A DNA stretch of 64,000 nucleotides from Lachnospiraceae bacterium (GCA_022794265.1 JAAWEK010000015.1:62001-126000); one strand, 5' to 3'. Positions 45,375 through 54,687 are shown, counted from the first letter of the stretch. Translations and numbers: made by a program. The notes: generated by a model not told the origin, from the letters alone.

Positions 45375-46985
45375 CTATGCTTGCAAATCTCTTTTTCCAT
45401 ATCCTAAATATCCAACTATTGTTAAAATTGCTGAAATTAGAATAAATACCACTAATTTGATCCAATCCGTACCATCCGCAAAAGTATTTGGTACATTAAC
45501 GTATGGAGATAATTTCATCATCCATTTATCCAAATTCAACATTGAACCAAAATAACTTACAAAAAATGAATATGCCAAAAATGCCCACACTAAAATTGTT
45601 ATTCTTGGTATTAATCCAATTACAGCAATTGCGGCACCCGCTATAATCCAAATTGCTGGAATAAATGCACATGCAGCCTTCAACATATCGCTTAATTCAA
45701 ATGGTGTATCACCAATCACCTGATTTCCAGAAATCCAGAAACTTACCGCAAATATCAATTGCAATACAATAGAAATAAAGATAGAACAAATCAAAAATGC
45801 AGATAACAGTTTTCTTCTTGTTATAGATTTTGAAATGAGGCATTCAATTCTATTTGTAATTTCTTCTTCTCTAATCTTTATGATTGTTGTAATAACAGGA
45901 ATTGTTGTAATCATTGCAAAAATTGAAGTAATAACATTAATAAACTGATACAACAGTTCACCACTATTCGAATCACATGCCAATATTTGTAACATTAACC
46001 CGTTTGACTCAAGTTGGGTTCTTATTTCTTCCAGCATGGCTCCAAACGATATTCCCAGTATTATATAAGCGATTATCCATGCTAAATACTCTACTCTCAG
46101 AATTTTAACAACCAATCCCAACGGACCATGTAAAAATACAGATCCACTGTCTCTGCCGGTTTTTTCATGAAATAATCCAATACCTAAATCTCTTTTACTG
46201 TTAATTAAAAAAGCCAAAAGAATAAATACAACTGAAATTACTATTGATAATATAACTGGCCATATTTTATTCTCAACATACACCTGCGCTCTCATAATCC
46301 AGCCTAATGGTGAAAGGACTGCAACATTTTCATTTCCAATATCACCTATAGCTCTAACAAAATATGAAATTCCAAGTATTGCAAATGAAAAACCTAATGA
46401 AGCTTTTGAATTAGTAAGCAATTGGTTAATACACGCTGTAATTGCAGCAAACATAATACCTGATATTCCCAAAACTATTCCAAACATCATTGAACCAACG
46501 AAATTTATTGATTCTATATTTAATGCAGTCAAACTCAATCCTACTAAAAGACTTAATAGAATATTGATTCCTACACAAACTATTGTTGTCGCCAGTACGT
46601 TAAAAAGTCTCCCAGTTGATTTGGAACGAATAAGTTCTATTCTTCCTGCTTCTTCATCACCTCTAAGATTTCGATTTACAATCAAAATATTCATAATTGC
46701 CACTGCAACAATTGTAAAAAGCAGAGATTGTTGAGACATTAATGCCCCTAAAGAATAATTATCTTTTCCATATGCTTTTCCCATCATTGCCACCATTACA
46801 GGATTACTCATAGACTCTGCAACAATCTGCCTATCAGCCTGTGTTGGATATAAATCACCAAACATTTGTGCCTGCCCTATTGTAATAACCCAAAGTAATA
46901 TTAGCCACACAATAATAAATACTCTCTCTTTTCTCAGTACAAACCTGATATACGTATATGTATTATTAAAGAGATTTTTTAACAT
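45375..46985 (-). CDS. ABC exporter permease of the polyketide-antibiotic type (TnrB3-like)
   Basis: 536 residues from the ATG at 46985 (MLKNLFNNTY), preceded by GGAGATG; upstream in-frame Met codons are worse placed. About twelve hydrophobic segments in two similar halves: each half has an N-terminal amphipathic stretch, then a Glu/Arg loop (NLRGDEEAGRIELIRSKSTG and REEEITNRIECLISKSITRR) after the second segment. This layout matches the 'exporter of polyketide antibiotics' family that includes the tetronasin exporter. It overlaps the ATPase gene by 20 bases and probably exports the cluster product. Confidence 0.87.
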   Translation of the reverse strand: MLKNLFNNTYTYIRFVLRKERVFIIVWLILLWVITIGQAQMFGDLYPTQADRQIVAESMSNPVMVAMMGKAYGKDNYSLGALMSQQSLLFTIVAVAIMNILIVNRNLRGDEEAGRIELIRSKSTGRLFNVLATTIVCVGINILLSLLVGLSLTALNIESINFVGSMMFGIVLGISGIMFAAITACINQLLTNSKASLGFSFAILGISYFVRAIGDIGNENVAVLSPLGWIMRAQVYVENKIWPVILSIVISVVFILLAFLINSKRDLGIGLFHEKTGRDSGSVFLHGPLGLVVKILRVEYLAWIIAYIILGISFGAMLEEIRTQLESNGLMLQILACDSNSGELLYQFINVITSIFAMITTIPVITTIIKIREEEITNRIECLISKSITRRKLLSAFLICSIFISIVLQLIFAVSFWISGNQVIGDTPFELSDMLKAACAFIPAIWIIAGAAIAVIGLIPRITILVWAFLAYSFFVSYFGSMLNLDKWMMKLSPYVNVPNTFADGTDWIKLVVFILISAILTIVGYLGYGKRDLQA

Positions 46986-47877
46986 TGATATCATCTCCAT
47001 TTTCATTGTAGTAATGCATAAATAAATCTTCTAATGCCATTGGAGTCACTTCTATTTTTTCGATATTAAATGCTGATACCTGTTTCATAATTTCTCCAAT
47101 TTTTTCAGAATCAACCTGAAACTTTATTAACCTGTCTTTCTGCTCTACACAATGAACTCCTATTATTTTTTCAATTTGCGTTGCTGAAACTGATGCCATA
47201 ATTTCTACATTCGTTCTTGTAAGATGTCTCAACTTATCTAATGTTCCGGTTTCTATAATCTTCCCATGTTTAATAATTCCAACTTTATCACATAATCTCT
47301 CAACTTCAGATAAAATATGACTTGATAATAGAACACTTTTTCCCTTTTCTTTTGATTCTGCAACACATTCCTGAAAAACACTTTCCATCAGCGGGTCCAA
47401 CCCTGATGTAGGTTCATCTAAAATAAGGAAATCAGCATCTGATGCAAATGCAGCAACCAGAGCAACTTTCTGTCTATTTCCTTTTGAATAAGTTCTACAC
47501 TTTTTTTTAGGATCAAAATCAAATCTCTCAATCAGTTCTTTTTTCTTTAAATCATTCTGTTTTCCATTTAATCTAAGGAAAAAGTCTATCACTTCGCCCC
47601 CAGTTAGATTGTTCCACAAATTAACATCTCCTGGTACATATGCCAGCTTTTTATGAATCTCTTCTGCTTGCTTCCAAACATCTTTTCCAAAAATGGAAGC
47701 ATATCCGGATGTTGCTTTATATACACCTAAAAGAGTTCTTATAGTTGTTGTTTTCCCTGCCCCATTAGGCCCAATAAATCCAAACACTTCGCCTTTCCCA
47801 ATTTGAAAACTTATTTCATTTAAAGCTCGGAAATCACCAAATTGTTTTACCAATTTATTTACATTTAAAACATTCAT
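46966..47877 (-). CDS. ABC exporter ATPase (TnrB2-like)
   Basis: 303 residues from the ATG at 47877 (MNVLNVNKLVKQFG), with GAGGCGAT as the ribosome binding site; the longer frame to 47910 overlaps fabG. Walker A GPNGAGKTTTIR, signature YSKGNRQKV (variant of LSGGQ), Walker B FLILDEPTSGLDP and switch SSHILSEVERL. The C-terminal 80 residues form the family's accessory domain ending ALEDLFMHYY. It powers the adjacent permease. The variant signature with Lys and Asn is common in this exporter family. Confidence 0.93.
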   Translation of the reverse strand: MNVLNVNKLVKQFGDFRALNEISFQIGKGEVFGFIGPNGAGKTTTIRTLLGVYKATSGYASIFGKDVWKQAEEIHKKLAYVPGDVNLWNNLTGGEVIDFFLRLNGKQNDLKKKELIERFDFDPKKKCRTYSKGNRQKVALVAAFASDADFLILDEPTSGLDPLMESVFQECVAESKEKGKSVLLSSHILSEVERLCDKVGIIKHGKIIETGTLDKLRHLTRTNVEIMASVSATQIEKIIGVHCVEQKDRLIKFQVDSEKIGEIMKQVSAFNIEKIEVTPMALEDLFMHYYNENGDDINVKKSL

Positions 47878-47900
47878 TTCTTTATCGCCTCTATACTTTC

Positions 47901-48644
47901 CTAGATACAAATACCACCATTTACTTCACATATCATTCCATTACAATAGGCTCCGTCATCACTTGCAAGCATCATAACTACAGAAGCAATTTCTTCTGGT
48001 TTTCCAAACCTTCCAAGCGGTATTTTTTTTAAATTACGCTCTTTAATTTTTTGTGGAATATTTTCCACCATATCTGTAGAAACCAGTCCCGGAGATACAG
48101 CGTTAACAGTGATTCCTTTTAATCCCAATTCCTGAGAGAGGGTTACAGTCATACCGATTATTCCAGCTTTTGAAGCAGCATAGTTTGCTTGTGTTCTAGC
48201 CCCCTTTTGACCGGCAATTGAAGCTATATTAATGATACGTCCATATTGCTGTTCAATCATATAATTAACCACTGCTTTTGTACAAAAGAATGTTCCATTT
48301 AAATTTGTACTTATAACATTCATCCATTGTTCACAGCTCATCTTCTCAAAAAAATTATCATCTTTGATTCCTGCATTATTTACAAGAATATCAACCCTTC
48401 CATACCTTTCAATTATAAAATCAACCATAGCCTTTGTCTGTTCAAAATCTGTTATATCCACCGCAAACGAAACAGCAGTTCCGCCTTGTTTTATTATTTT
48501 TTTTACTACTTCTTCACACTTTGCATAGTTTCTTGACGCTACAACCACATTTGCCCCCTCTTTGGCAAAACGAATGGCGATACTTTCTCCTATTCCCCTA
48601 CTTGCACCAGTCACTATGGCTATTTTATTCTCTAATATTCCCAT
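47901..48644 (-). CDS. FabG-like 3-oxoacyl-ACP reductase (SDR family)
   Basis: 247 residues. NADPH-dependent short-chain reductase with TGASRGIGES (cofactor), NNAG, catalytic Ser (NIASIAGQKG) and YAASK, and the VSPGLVSTDM segment. Its start overlaps the preceding KASIII stop as TAATG, so the two are translationally coupled. In this cluster it is the only complete ketoreductase and would act on free-standing beta-ketoacyl carriers. A role in general fatty-acid synthesis is unlikely given the position. Confidence 0.93.
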   Translation of the reverse strand: MGILENKIAIVTGASRGIGESIAIRFAKEGANVVVASRNYAKCEEVVKKIIKQGGTAVSFAVDITDFEQTKAMVDFIIERYGRVDILVNNAGIKDDNFFEKMSCEQWMNVISTNLNGTFFCTKAVVNYMIEQQYGRIINIASIAGQKGARTQANYAASKAGIIGMTVTLSQELGLKGITVNAVSPGLVSTDMVENIPQKIKERNLKKIPLGRFGKPEEIASVVMMLASDDGAYCNGMICEVNGGICI

Positions 48645-49651
48645 TATGAATCAATAAAATCCTCCTCACAACACCATTTTATTAACACTGCCCCCCATGC
48701 GAATCCTGCACCAAAAGATGCTAATGCTACTCTTTGCCCCGGCTTTATCAAACCTTTTTCTGAAGCTTCAGCTAATGCAATCATTACTGATCCTGCACCT
48801 GTATTTGCATATTTTTGAAGATTTATATATGCTTTATCCATAGGAAGATGTAATTCATTCATACCAAACTCAATCATATTTATATTTGCTTGATGCGGAA
48901 TAATCCAATCTATATCCTTTGTTTCACAATTTACATTTGCTGCCAACTGTCTGATAGCCAACGGAAATAGCTTCGTCCCAAACTTCCATACTTCCCTTCC
49001 GTCTAAAGTGATTTTAAACTTATTTTGTTTAAAAGCTTTCTCTGTTATTGGAACCCGCGATCCGCCTTCACAAACAATACAATCTGCTCCCCATTCACCA
49101 TCTGCACCAATAAGCGATGTTTCAAAACCGCTTCCTTCTTTACATCTTCTTAAAACAGCAGCACCTACTCCATCTCCAAAATAAACAGATACATACTTAT
49201 CTGAAATATCAACAAGTTTTGAATAGATGTCTCCTGCTATAACAAGTACGTTTTTGTACATTTCATTTTCTATGAATTGTTGCGCTACAACTAATGAATA
49301 ACAGCTTCCAGGACACCCACCTACATTAATGTCAAAAGCTGCCGCATTACATGCACCAAGCTTTTTCTGCATAATAACTGCTGTTGAAGGAACCCGGCAA
49401 TCTTGATTAATAGCACACACGATAATTAATTCAATATCTTCGGACTTTATGCCTGAATTTTTAATTGCATTTAAAGCTGCCGGATAAGCCATATCTGATA
49501 AACATTCATTATCTGCTGCAATTCTTCGCTCTTTAATCCCTATTTTCTTTTGAATCCACTCATCTGTTACATCTGCATACTGTTCTAATTCCTTATTTGT
49601 CATTACTCTCTTTGGCAAATAGTATCCCATTCCTGCAATTCCAACTTTCAT
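48644..49651 (-). CDS. Ketosynthase III with intact triad (typical KASIII, copy 5)
   Basis: 335 residues, FabH-like. Catalytic Cys113 lies in DINVGGCPGSCYSL, His in IPHQANINMI near residue 252, and Asn in YANTGAGSVM. Condensation of an acyl-CoA or acyl-ACP starter with malonyl-ACP is the family reaction. The GGCPGS pattern replaces the usual NAACAGF of FabH and is shared with the other typical copy, so the two are probably duplicates with altered substrates. It is coupled to the FabG-like gene. Confidence 0.92.
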   Translation of the reverse strand: MKVGIAGMGYYLPKRVMTNKELEQYADVTDEWIQKKIGIKERRIAADNECLSDMAYPAALNAIKNSGIKSEDIELIIVCAINQDCRVPSTAVIMQKKLGACNAAAFDINVGGCPGSCYSLVVAQQFIENEMYKNVLVIAGDIYSKLVDISDKYVSVYFGDGVGAAVLRRCKEGSGFETSLIGADGEWGADCIVCEGGSRVPITEKAFKQNKFKITLDGREVWKFGTKLFPLAIRQLAANVNCETKDIDWIIPHQANINMIEFGMNELHLPMDKAYINLQKYANTGAGSVMIALAEASEKGLIKPGQRVALASFGAGFAWGAVLIKWCCEEDFIDS

Positions 49652-49665
49652 TTTTATGTACTCCT

Positions 49666-50493
49666 TTAATTATATGTATAGTATCCTTTTCCGGATTTTC
49701 TTCCTAAATTTCCGTCATCCTTCATTTTCCGAAGTTGCGGACATACTATATATCTTTCGTTATTAAACGCTTTATACATAGTATCGATAACATTAACTGC
49801 AATATCAATTCCTACTTCATCCGCAAGACTTAATGGTCCTATTGGTAAATTCATCCCTAATTTTGCGATAGTATCTATATCCTCTTTATTTGCAACTCCT
49901 TCCATACAGATTGAAGCAGCTTCGTTAACAAGTACTGCCACAAGACGGCTTACAACAAATCCGGGAAAATCATTAACTACTATTGGTATTTTATTTATTA
50001 ATCGAGCTATGTTGCATACATATTCTATCGTCTTGTCAGATGTCTTATTTGTTTTGACAATTTCAACTAATTTCATAACTGGTACCGGCGACATAAAATG
50101 CATTCCAGCTATTTTATCTAACCTATCAACTGCAATATCACCAATTGAAATACTGGATGTATTTGAAACAAGAATTGTATCTGGTGGACATATTTCTATC
50201 AAGTGTGTAAAGACTTGTTTTTTCATTTCCAGATTTTCATTTATACTTTCTATCACCAGTTCACAGTTTTTTACTTCATTAATTTCGCATGTTATATGGA
50301 TATTTGACATCACTTCTTTGTATTCCTCTTCAGTTAGCTTTCCTTTATTTTTTTCGTGAGCAATATATTCATTCAGACGCTCATCATCTACTCGTCTCTT
50401 AATGGCCACAACTTCAATCCCATGAGTTGCACATGATAGTATTATCCCTCTTCCCATTAATCCATGTCCTATCACAGCTACTTTTCTCTTCAT
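49666..50493 (-). CDS. 3-hydroxyacyl-CoA dehydrogenase-like
   Basis: 275 residues, the length of single-domain clostridial enzymes. N-terminal NAD-binding motif VIGHGLMGRGI, the ESINENLEMK and SNTSSISI segments, catalytic His in GMHFMSPVPVMKLVE, and the C-terminal domain with NDFPGFVVSRL and GRKSGKGYYTY. Such enzymes interconvert 3-hydroxyacyl- and 3-ketoacyl-CoA. Inside the cluster, flanked by the two typical KASIII genes, it could make or consume a 3-hydroxyacyl building block. Confidence 0.92.
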   Translation of the reverse strand: MKRKVAVIGHGLMGRGIILSCATHGIEVVAIKRRVDDERLNEYIAHEKNKGKLTEEEYKEVMSNIHITCEINEVKNCELVIESINENLEMKKQVFTHLIEICPPDTILVSNTSSISIGDIAVDRLDKIAGMHFMSPVPVMKLVEIVKTNKTSDKTIEYVCNIARLINKIPIVVNDFPGFVVSRLVAVLVNEAASICMEGVANKEDIDTIAKLGMNLPIGPLSLADEVGIDIAVNVIDTMYKAFNNERYIVCPQLRKMKDDGNLGRKSGKGYYTYN

Positions 50494-50512
50494 ACAGAAT
50501 TACCTCCTGATG

Positions 50513-51499
50513 TTACAATTCAAGTAAAACAGTTCCCCATGCGGTTCCCGCACCAAAAGATACCAGAACTACTTTATCTCCTTTTTTTATTACACCATTC
50601 TCTATTGCCTCAGCTAATGCAATACCAACAGAGGCAGAACTAGTATTTCCATATTTATGAATATTATAATACGTTTTTTCCATTGGTATTCCAAGGTTCT
50701 CCATAGACTGCCTTATGATATTTAAGTTTGCCTGATGCGAAATCACAAAATCTATATCTGATAATGTCATTTTATTTTTTTTGACAATCTCTTTCACTGC
50801 ATCAGGAAATGCCTTCGTGGCAAAATCAAATATAGCTCTTCCATCCATTCTGAAATATTGCCTTTTTTCTTTAATTGCTTGTTCTGTTATAGGTTCTGCA
50901 ACTCCTCCAGCCGGGATGTATGCTGCATAGTAACCTTCCGGATCTGTATATAACTTTGAATCAATAATTCCTGCTTCAGTTTCATCCACAGACTTTAAAA
51001 TGATTGCAGCAGCGCCATCACCAAATATTACTGCTGTTGATCTATCTTCCCAATCAAGTCCTTTTGAATTTATATCTGCTGTAGCGACTAATATTGTTTT
51101 ACATGTTCCATCTGCAATATACTTTGATGCTATAGAAAGAGAAAATACACTTCCAGGACATCCACCGGTTCGTATGTCAAAAGCAAATGCGTTTTTTGCC
51201 CCTATTTTTTTCTGTATTGCCACACTTGTAGCTGGACTTATATGATCCGGAAAATTTGTAGCAAGAAGAATCATATCAATATCGTCAGCCGTTATATTTG
51301 CATTTTTCATTGCTTTTTTAGCTGCCTCAGCTGCCATATCTGAAGTTAATTCATCTTCGGCTGCAATTCTTCTCTCTTTTATTCCAATCTTTGTTGTTAT
51401 CCATTCATCACTCGTATCCATAATTTTCATTAAATCAAAGTTTGTTACAATTTTCCCAGGAACATAATATCCTGTTCCAATTATTTGAGATTTTCTCAT
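50513..51499 (-). CDS. Ketosynthase III with intact triad (typical KASIII, copy 4)
   Basis: 328 residues. Catalytic Cys114 (DIRTGGCPGSVFSL), His (ISHQANLNII) and Asn (YGNTSSASVG) are all present, and the N-terminus (GTGYYVPGKIVTN, GIKERRIAAEDE) is standard FabH. It closely resembles the copy at 48644-49651. The preceding gene of the cluster ends 10 bases before it. It could prime the synthase or perform one extension. Confidence 0.92.
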   Translation of the reverse strand: MRKSQIIGTGYYVPGKIVTNFDLMKIMDTSDEWITTKIGIKERRIAAEDELTSDMAAEAAKKAMKNANITADDIDMILLATNFPDHISPATSVAIQKKIGAKNAFAFDIRTGGCPGSVFSLSIASKYIADGTCKTILVATADINSKGLDWEDRSTAVIFGDGAAAIILKSVDETEAGIIDSKLYTDPEGYYAAYIPAGGVAEPITEQAIKEKRQYFRMDGRAIFDFATKAFPDAVKEIVKKNKMTLSDIDFVISHQANLNIIRQSMENLGIPMEKTYYNIHKYGNTSSASVGIALAEAIENGVIKKGDKVVLVSFGAGTAWGTVLLEL

Positions 51500-51509
51500 T
51501 TACTTCTCC

Positions 51510-52487
51510 TTATACTTTAATTACTAAAGCCGTCCATGTCATTCCAGCTCCTTGAGCCATCATAAGAACATGTTCACCTTTCTTTAACAAGCTGTCATGC
51601 TTCATCCTATAGTAATTCAATAACATATCCACTGTTCCGCAATCCCCTGTATATGATACATATCTGTAATTTGTTTTTTCTAAAGGCATATTAAATGTTT
51701 TTATTACTTTTTCAAATAAACCATATCCCACATTTGGAAAAATAATATGATCAATATCTGATACATTCAATCCACTATTTTTTACTGCCATAATTCCAAC
51801 TTCATGAAAACAGTCAATATTAACAGGTATCATCTTATCTCTGGCTTTTTCATTATCAACAACTCTATAATAATAGTCATCTCCCTGATTCCTGTTTGCC
51901 GGAGGCTTAATTGTTCCAACCTGCATACGAGCCATATCGTGTAGATATCCTTTTCCAATTTGGCCATACCCCAAAATAAAATTTCCTGTACTATTATTTT
52001 GTACAATAGCAGCTACAGCAGCTTCCCCCATAATTAACTTTCCAATCATTCTCTTTGGTACTGTTTCATCCCACTTTTCTGAAGTATTGACAAGTACCGT
52101 ATTAGTTAAATTATCTCCTAATATATAGTTTTTTGCAGTAATCAAGCCTGTAACAAATCCACTACAATTTTGATAAAGATCAAAAAAGGCGGCATTTACA
52201 GCACCAATTTCATTTTGTATTTTTCCAGAAACCTGCCAGGTCAAATAGTCTGGCAAAGTTGCCTGAGTATTTATAATCCAATCAATTTTATCCGCCTTTA
52301 TGTTAGCATCATCAATTGCTCTTTTTGAAGCTATTACTGCCATATCTGTCGCTGTAAAATCAGTCTCATACAATACTGATTTAATACCTGTTTTGATTCT
52401 AAATTCCTCATTAAAATCTGACGCTATCTCATCAATCAAAATATTTGTTTTCGGTACATATACTCCAATCCCTGTTATTCCAATCAT
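51510..52487 (-). CDS. Atypical ketosynthase III-family protein (copy 3)
   Basis: 325 residues with the KASIII fold pattern throughout. The nucleophile is retained as Cys108 (LYQNCSGFVTG). At the His position the sequence reads IFPNVGYG instead of PHQAN, and at the Asn position SYTGDCGTV instead of GNTS, so both decarboxylation residues are changed. KASIII relatives with altered triads include acyltransferases that form esters (CerJ-type) and starter-selecting proteins (DpsC-type). It may transfer rather than condense acyl groups. Alignment is by eye. Confidence 0.85.
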   Translation of the reverse strand: MIGITGIGVYVPKTNILIDEIASDFNEEFRIKTGIKSVLYETDFTATDMAVIASKRAIDDANIKADKIDWIINTQATLPDYLTWQVSGKIQNEIGAVNAAFFDLYQNCSGFVTGLITAKNYILGDNLTNTVLVNTSEKWDETVPKRMIGKLIMGEAAVAAIVQNNSTGNFILGYGQIGKGYLHDMARMQVGTIKPPANRNQGDDYYYRVVDNEKARDKMIPVNIDCFHEVGIMAVKNSGLNVSDIDHIIFPNVGYGLFEKVIKTFNMPLEKTNYRYVSYTGDCGTVDMLLNYYRMKHDSLLKKGEHVLMMAQGAGMTWTALVIKV

Positions 52488-52499
52488 TCTTATTCACTC

Positions 52500-53495
52500 C
52501 TAAAATTTTAGCAAACCAGAGAACCATGCCACACCACCAATTCCTATAAAAAGTATTAAATCGCCTTTTTTTATTTTATTGTTCTTCTTTGCCTTTTCTA
52601 AAAGGACATATATGTCGCCACCACTAAAATGTCCTATATCCTTTTTGAATTCCTGAGCTGTTGGAATGTCTCGTCTTCCCAGAGCTTCTAGTATTCGCTT
52701 ATCAAAATTATCCTGTTGAACAAGAGATATCATATAATCAACATCTTTTAAGCCAAATCCATTTCGTTCCAAAACATTTTTTACTACTTGCACAAATTTT
52801 ATAAATACATAAGGTTTAATTTCGTTCAAGTACATATCTTCTTTGACAGTAACATTACTTACAAAATCCGTTCCATTCCATTCCATTCCTCTTTTAAACG
52901 GAAATGCAGTTCCTCCATTTTTCACATAAGCCATGTCATGACATTTAACATAATTACATATTTCAAAATCCAAGTAATTGAAATCTTTTGCATTTTTCTG
53001 TAATACAACCGCCTGCCCACCTGCACTTAAAAATGTTGGCCACCCATATCCGAACAATCTTTCTCCAGCCACCACCAAAACCGTTTCAATACCTGTATTA
53101 GCTTTAATTTGATTGGCAGCTATTTCTATAGACTCAAAATAGGCTGAACATGCCCCTTTTACATCAAAAGTCAAAGCCTTATCGGCCTTTAATTTATACC
53201 TCAAATAATTACTGAGCTGCCAACTAATATAATCTGTTTTAAATGAAGAAACAATAATCATATCTATGTCGCTTCCGTTAATTCCTGCATCTTTTATTGC
53301 ATTTTTAGAAGCCTCAAGAGCCATAAATGAAGACTGCTCTTCTTCATCAGGAATAAAAATCCGATTCACTCCAATATGTTTATATGCTTTTTCTGTCATG
53401 TTTAACTCATCTGCAATTGCTCTTGTATCTGCCATTTTTTTAGGAAAATAAAATCCCATTCCTGCAATTCCTACCGAAACTGTCTCTTTGTTCAT
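52500..53495 (-). CDS. Atypical ketosynthase III-family protein (copy 2)
   Basis: 331 residues. Cys116 (VKGACSAYFES) is kept. The His position reads ISLVQQDNF in place of IPHQANL, and the Asn position has IGHFSGGDIYV, which offers a His where Asn is usual. As in its neighbours, normal decarboxylating condensation is doubtful. N-terminal GIAGMGFYFPKKMADT and C-terminal FIGIGGVAWFSGLLKF are recognisably KASIII. It forms part of a run of three divergent copies at the start of the operon. Confidence 0.85.
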   Translation of the reverse strand: MNKETVSVGIAGMGFYFPKKMADTRAIADELNMTEKAYKHIGVNRIFIPDEEEQSSFMALEASKNAIKDAGINGSDIDMIIVSSFKTDYISWQLSNYLRYKLKADKALTFDVKGACSAYFESIEIAANQIKANTGIETVLVVAGERLFGYGWPTFLSAGGQAVVLQKNAKDFNYLDFEICNYVKCHDMAYVKNGGTAFPFKRGMEWNGTDFVSNVTVKEDMYLNEIKPYVFIKFVQVVKNVLERNGFGLKDVDYMISLVQQDNFDKRILEALGRRDIPTAQEFKKDIGHFSGGDIYVLLEKAKKNNKIKKGDLILFIGIGGVAWFSGLLKF

Positions 53496-53522
53496 TTCTA
53501 TTTCTCTTTCTTCAAAGTTCTA

Positions 53523-54512
53523 TTACTTTTGAATTACCATTGCTTCCATATTGCAGTCTATACCATTAGAAATAACTAACAACACATCACCTTTTTTATA
53601 AGTTGTATTATTAATAAACTCTGCCAATACTCTCATAGCTCCTACTGTTCCTAGAAATCCTTCATTAGAGATTAAATCAATTCTCTTTGATATATTAAAT
53701 TTACTTAAAATATTATTATTTATTTTCTTACTGAATCCAGCTATTCCAATATAATCTATTTCGTCTTCAGACAATCCTGATTTTTCAATTGCCTTACGTC
53801 CAACTAATACACTAAACTCTTCTGAACATTCTATTATGCCTGCGAGATGAGAATCATCCAATATTCCATATGTAAATTCCCCGTTTTCCAAGGCTTCTTT
53901 TGGTAGTTCGTACTTTGTTCCTCCATATTTGAATCCGGCTACAAGATTATATTTACTTATACTCTCATATGCTATACTCAATATTTCATTTTTTCCTATA
54001 TTGGTTTGAAGAACAACACTTCCTGCAGCATCACCGAGATATGTTGGCCCGAGTTTTCTCTTGTTAGAATGATTATCCCACAAAAGAGAAGATGTAATGA
54101 TTGCCGTCGAAATGTTTTTATTACTAATCAACTGATTTCCTACAAATTGAATTGTCTTTATTGTTCCACAGTTTCCGGTACAAATATCATATGTATATAC
54201 TACATCATCATCTCGCCCGCCTATATTTCTCAGAATTGATTTTGAAGTATCCATATAAAGATAATCAGATATTCCCTCTGAAATACAGACTAATTCATCA
54301 ATTGACTTCGGATTAATATTTTCTATTGATTTTTTCACTACTCTTGTTGCCATTTCTGTAGTCAGTTCGCCTTTATTAGCCACACATATTTGTTCAATTC
54401 CCGATTCATCTGCAACCTCTAAATCATCTGCTAATGTCATTTTACTTATTCTATTATCAGGTATTTCAGTTGCTATAGAATTAATACAGATTTTGAATTT
54501 ATTATCTAACAA
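53523..54512 (-). CDS. Atypical ketosynthase III-family protein (copy 1), TTG start
   Basis: First gene of the cluster. The open frame reaches 54554, but that part contains GAAGGAGGC, nine bases before a TTG at 54512; starting there gives 330 residues, the length of the other copies. Cys115 in TGNCGTIK aligns with the KASIII nucleophile, with a second Cys at 111. The His position is replaced (IGIAGFSKKI) and the Asn position reads NEGFLGTVG. It is the most divergent of the five, and could be non-catalytic or an acyl-transfer partner of another copy, as in PqsBC-type pairs. Confidence 0.8.
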   Translation of the reverse strand: MLDNKFKICINSIATEIPDNRISKMTLADDLEVADESGIEQICVANKGELTTEMATRVVKKSIENINPKSIDELVCISEGISDYLYMDTSKSILRNIGGRDDDVVYTYDICTGNCGTIKTIQFVGNQLISNKNISTAIITSSLLWDNHSNKRKLGPTYLGDAAGSVVLQTNIGKNEILSIAYESISKYNLVAGFKYGGTKYELPKEALENGEFTYGILDDSHLAGIIECSEEFSVLVGRKAIEKSGLSEDEIDYIGIAGFSKKINNNILSKFNISKRIDLISNEGFLGTVGAMRVLAEFINNTTYKKGDVLLVISNGIDCNMEAMVIQK

Positions 54513-54644
54513 ATACTTTCTGCCTCCTTCTAATACCGATTTAAAACGAAACAAATTATTTAATAATATTGATTTTGCATCAATTTTTATTCAATAATCA
54601 GTTACAGTAATTAACAACCGGATATCAAAATGTAATTTTTTATT

Positions 54645-54687
54645 AAACTTTGCACATGAATAAAAATAGAACTCATATGCAAAGTTT
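54645..54687 (-). promoter_or_regulatory. Strong leader hairpin before the biosynthetic cluster
   Basis: A 15-bp stem (arms AAACTTTGCATATGA and TCATGTGCAAAGTTT on the minus strand, one G-U pair) with a 13-base loop. It begins about a dozen bases past the stop of the 17-codon frame. The tail is not a T run, so it may be a processing, stability or antitermination element rather than a terminator. Confidence 0.65.

Larger units (their letters stand above)
40552..54512 (-). other. Uncommon polyketide/fatty-acid-type biosynthetic gene cluster
   Basis: Twelve consecutive same-strand genes with gaps mostly under 30 bases or overlapping, so probably one operon. Order from its 5' end: three atypical KASIII proteins, one typical KASIII, 3-hydroxyacyl-CoA dehydrogenase-like, second typical KASIII, FabG-like, ABC ATPase, ABC permease, KS...ACP synthase, metallo-hydrolase, phosphopantetheinyl transferase. 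The island is visibly more AT-rich than its surroundings: one line counted by eye at 43021 has 16 G/C in 60, against 27 in 60 at 30001. No mobility gene was found at either border. Confidence 0.8.

Noticed and set aside
49666-52487. HMG-CoA-synthase-type beta-branching cassette
   Set aside because: The KASIII-like proteins are about 330 residues with FabH-like motifs, and no enoyl-CoA hydratase pair is present.
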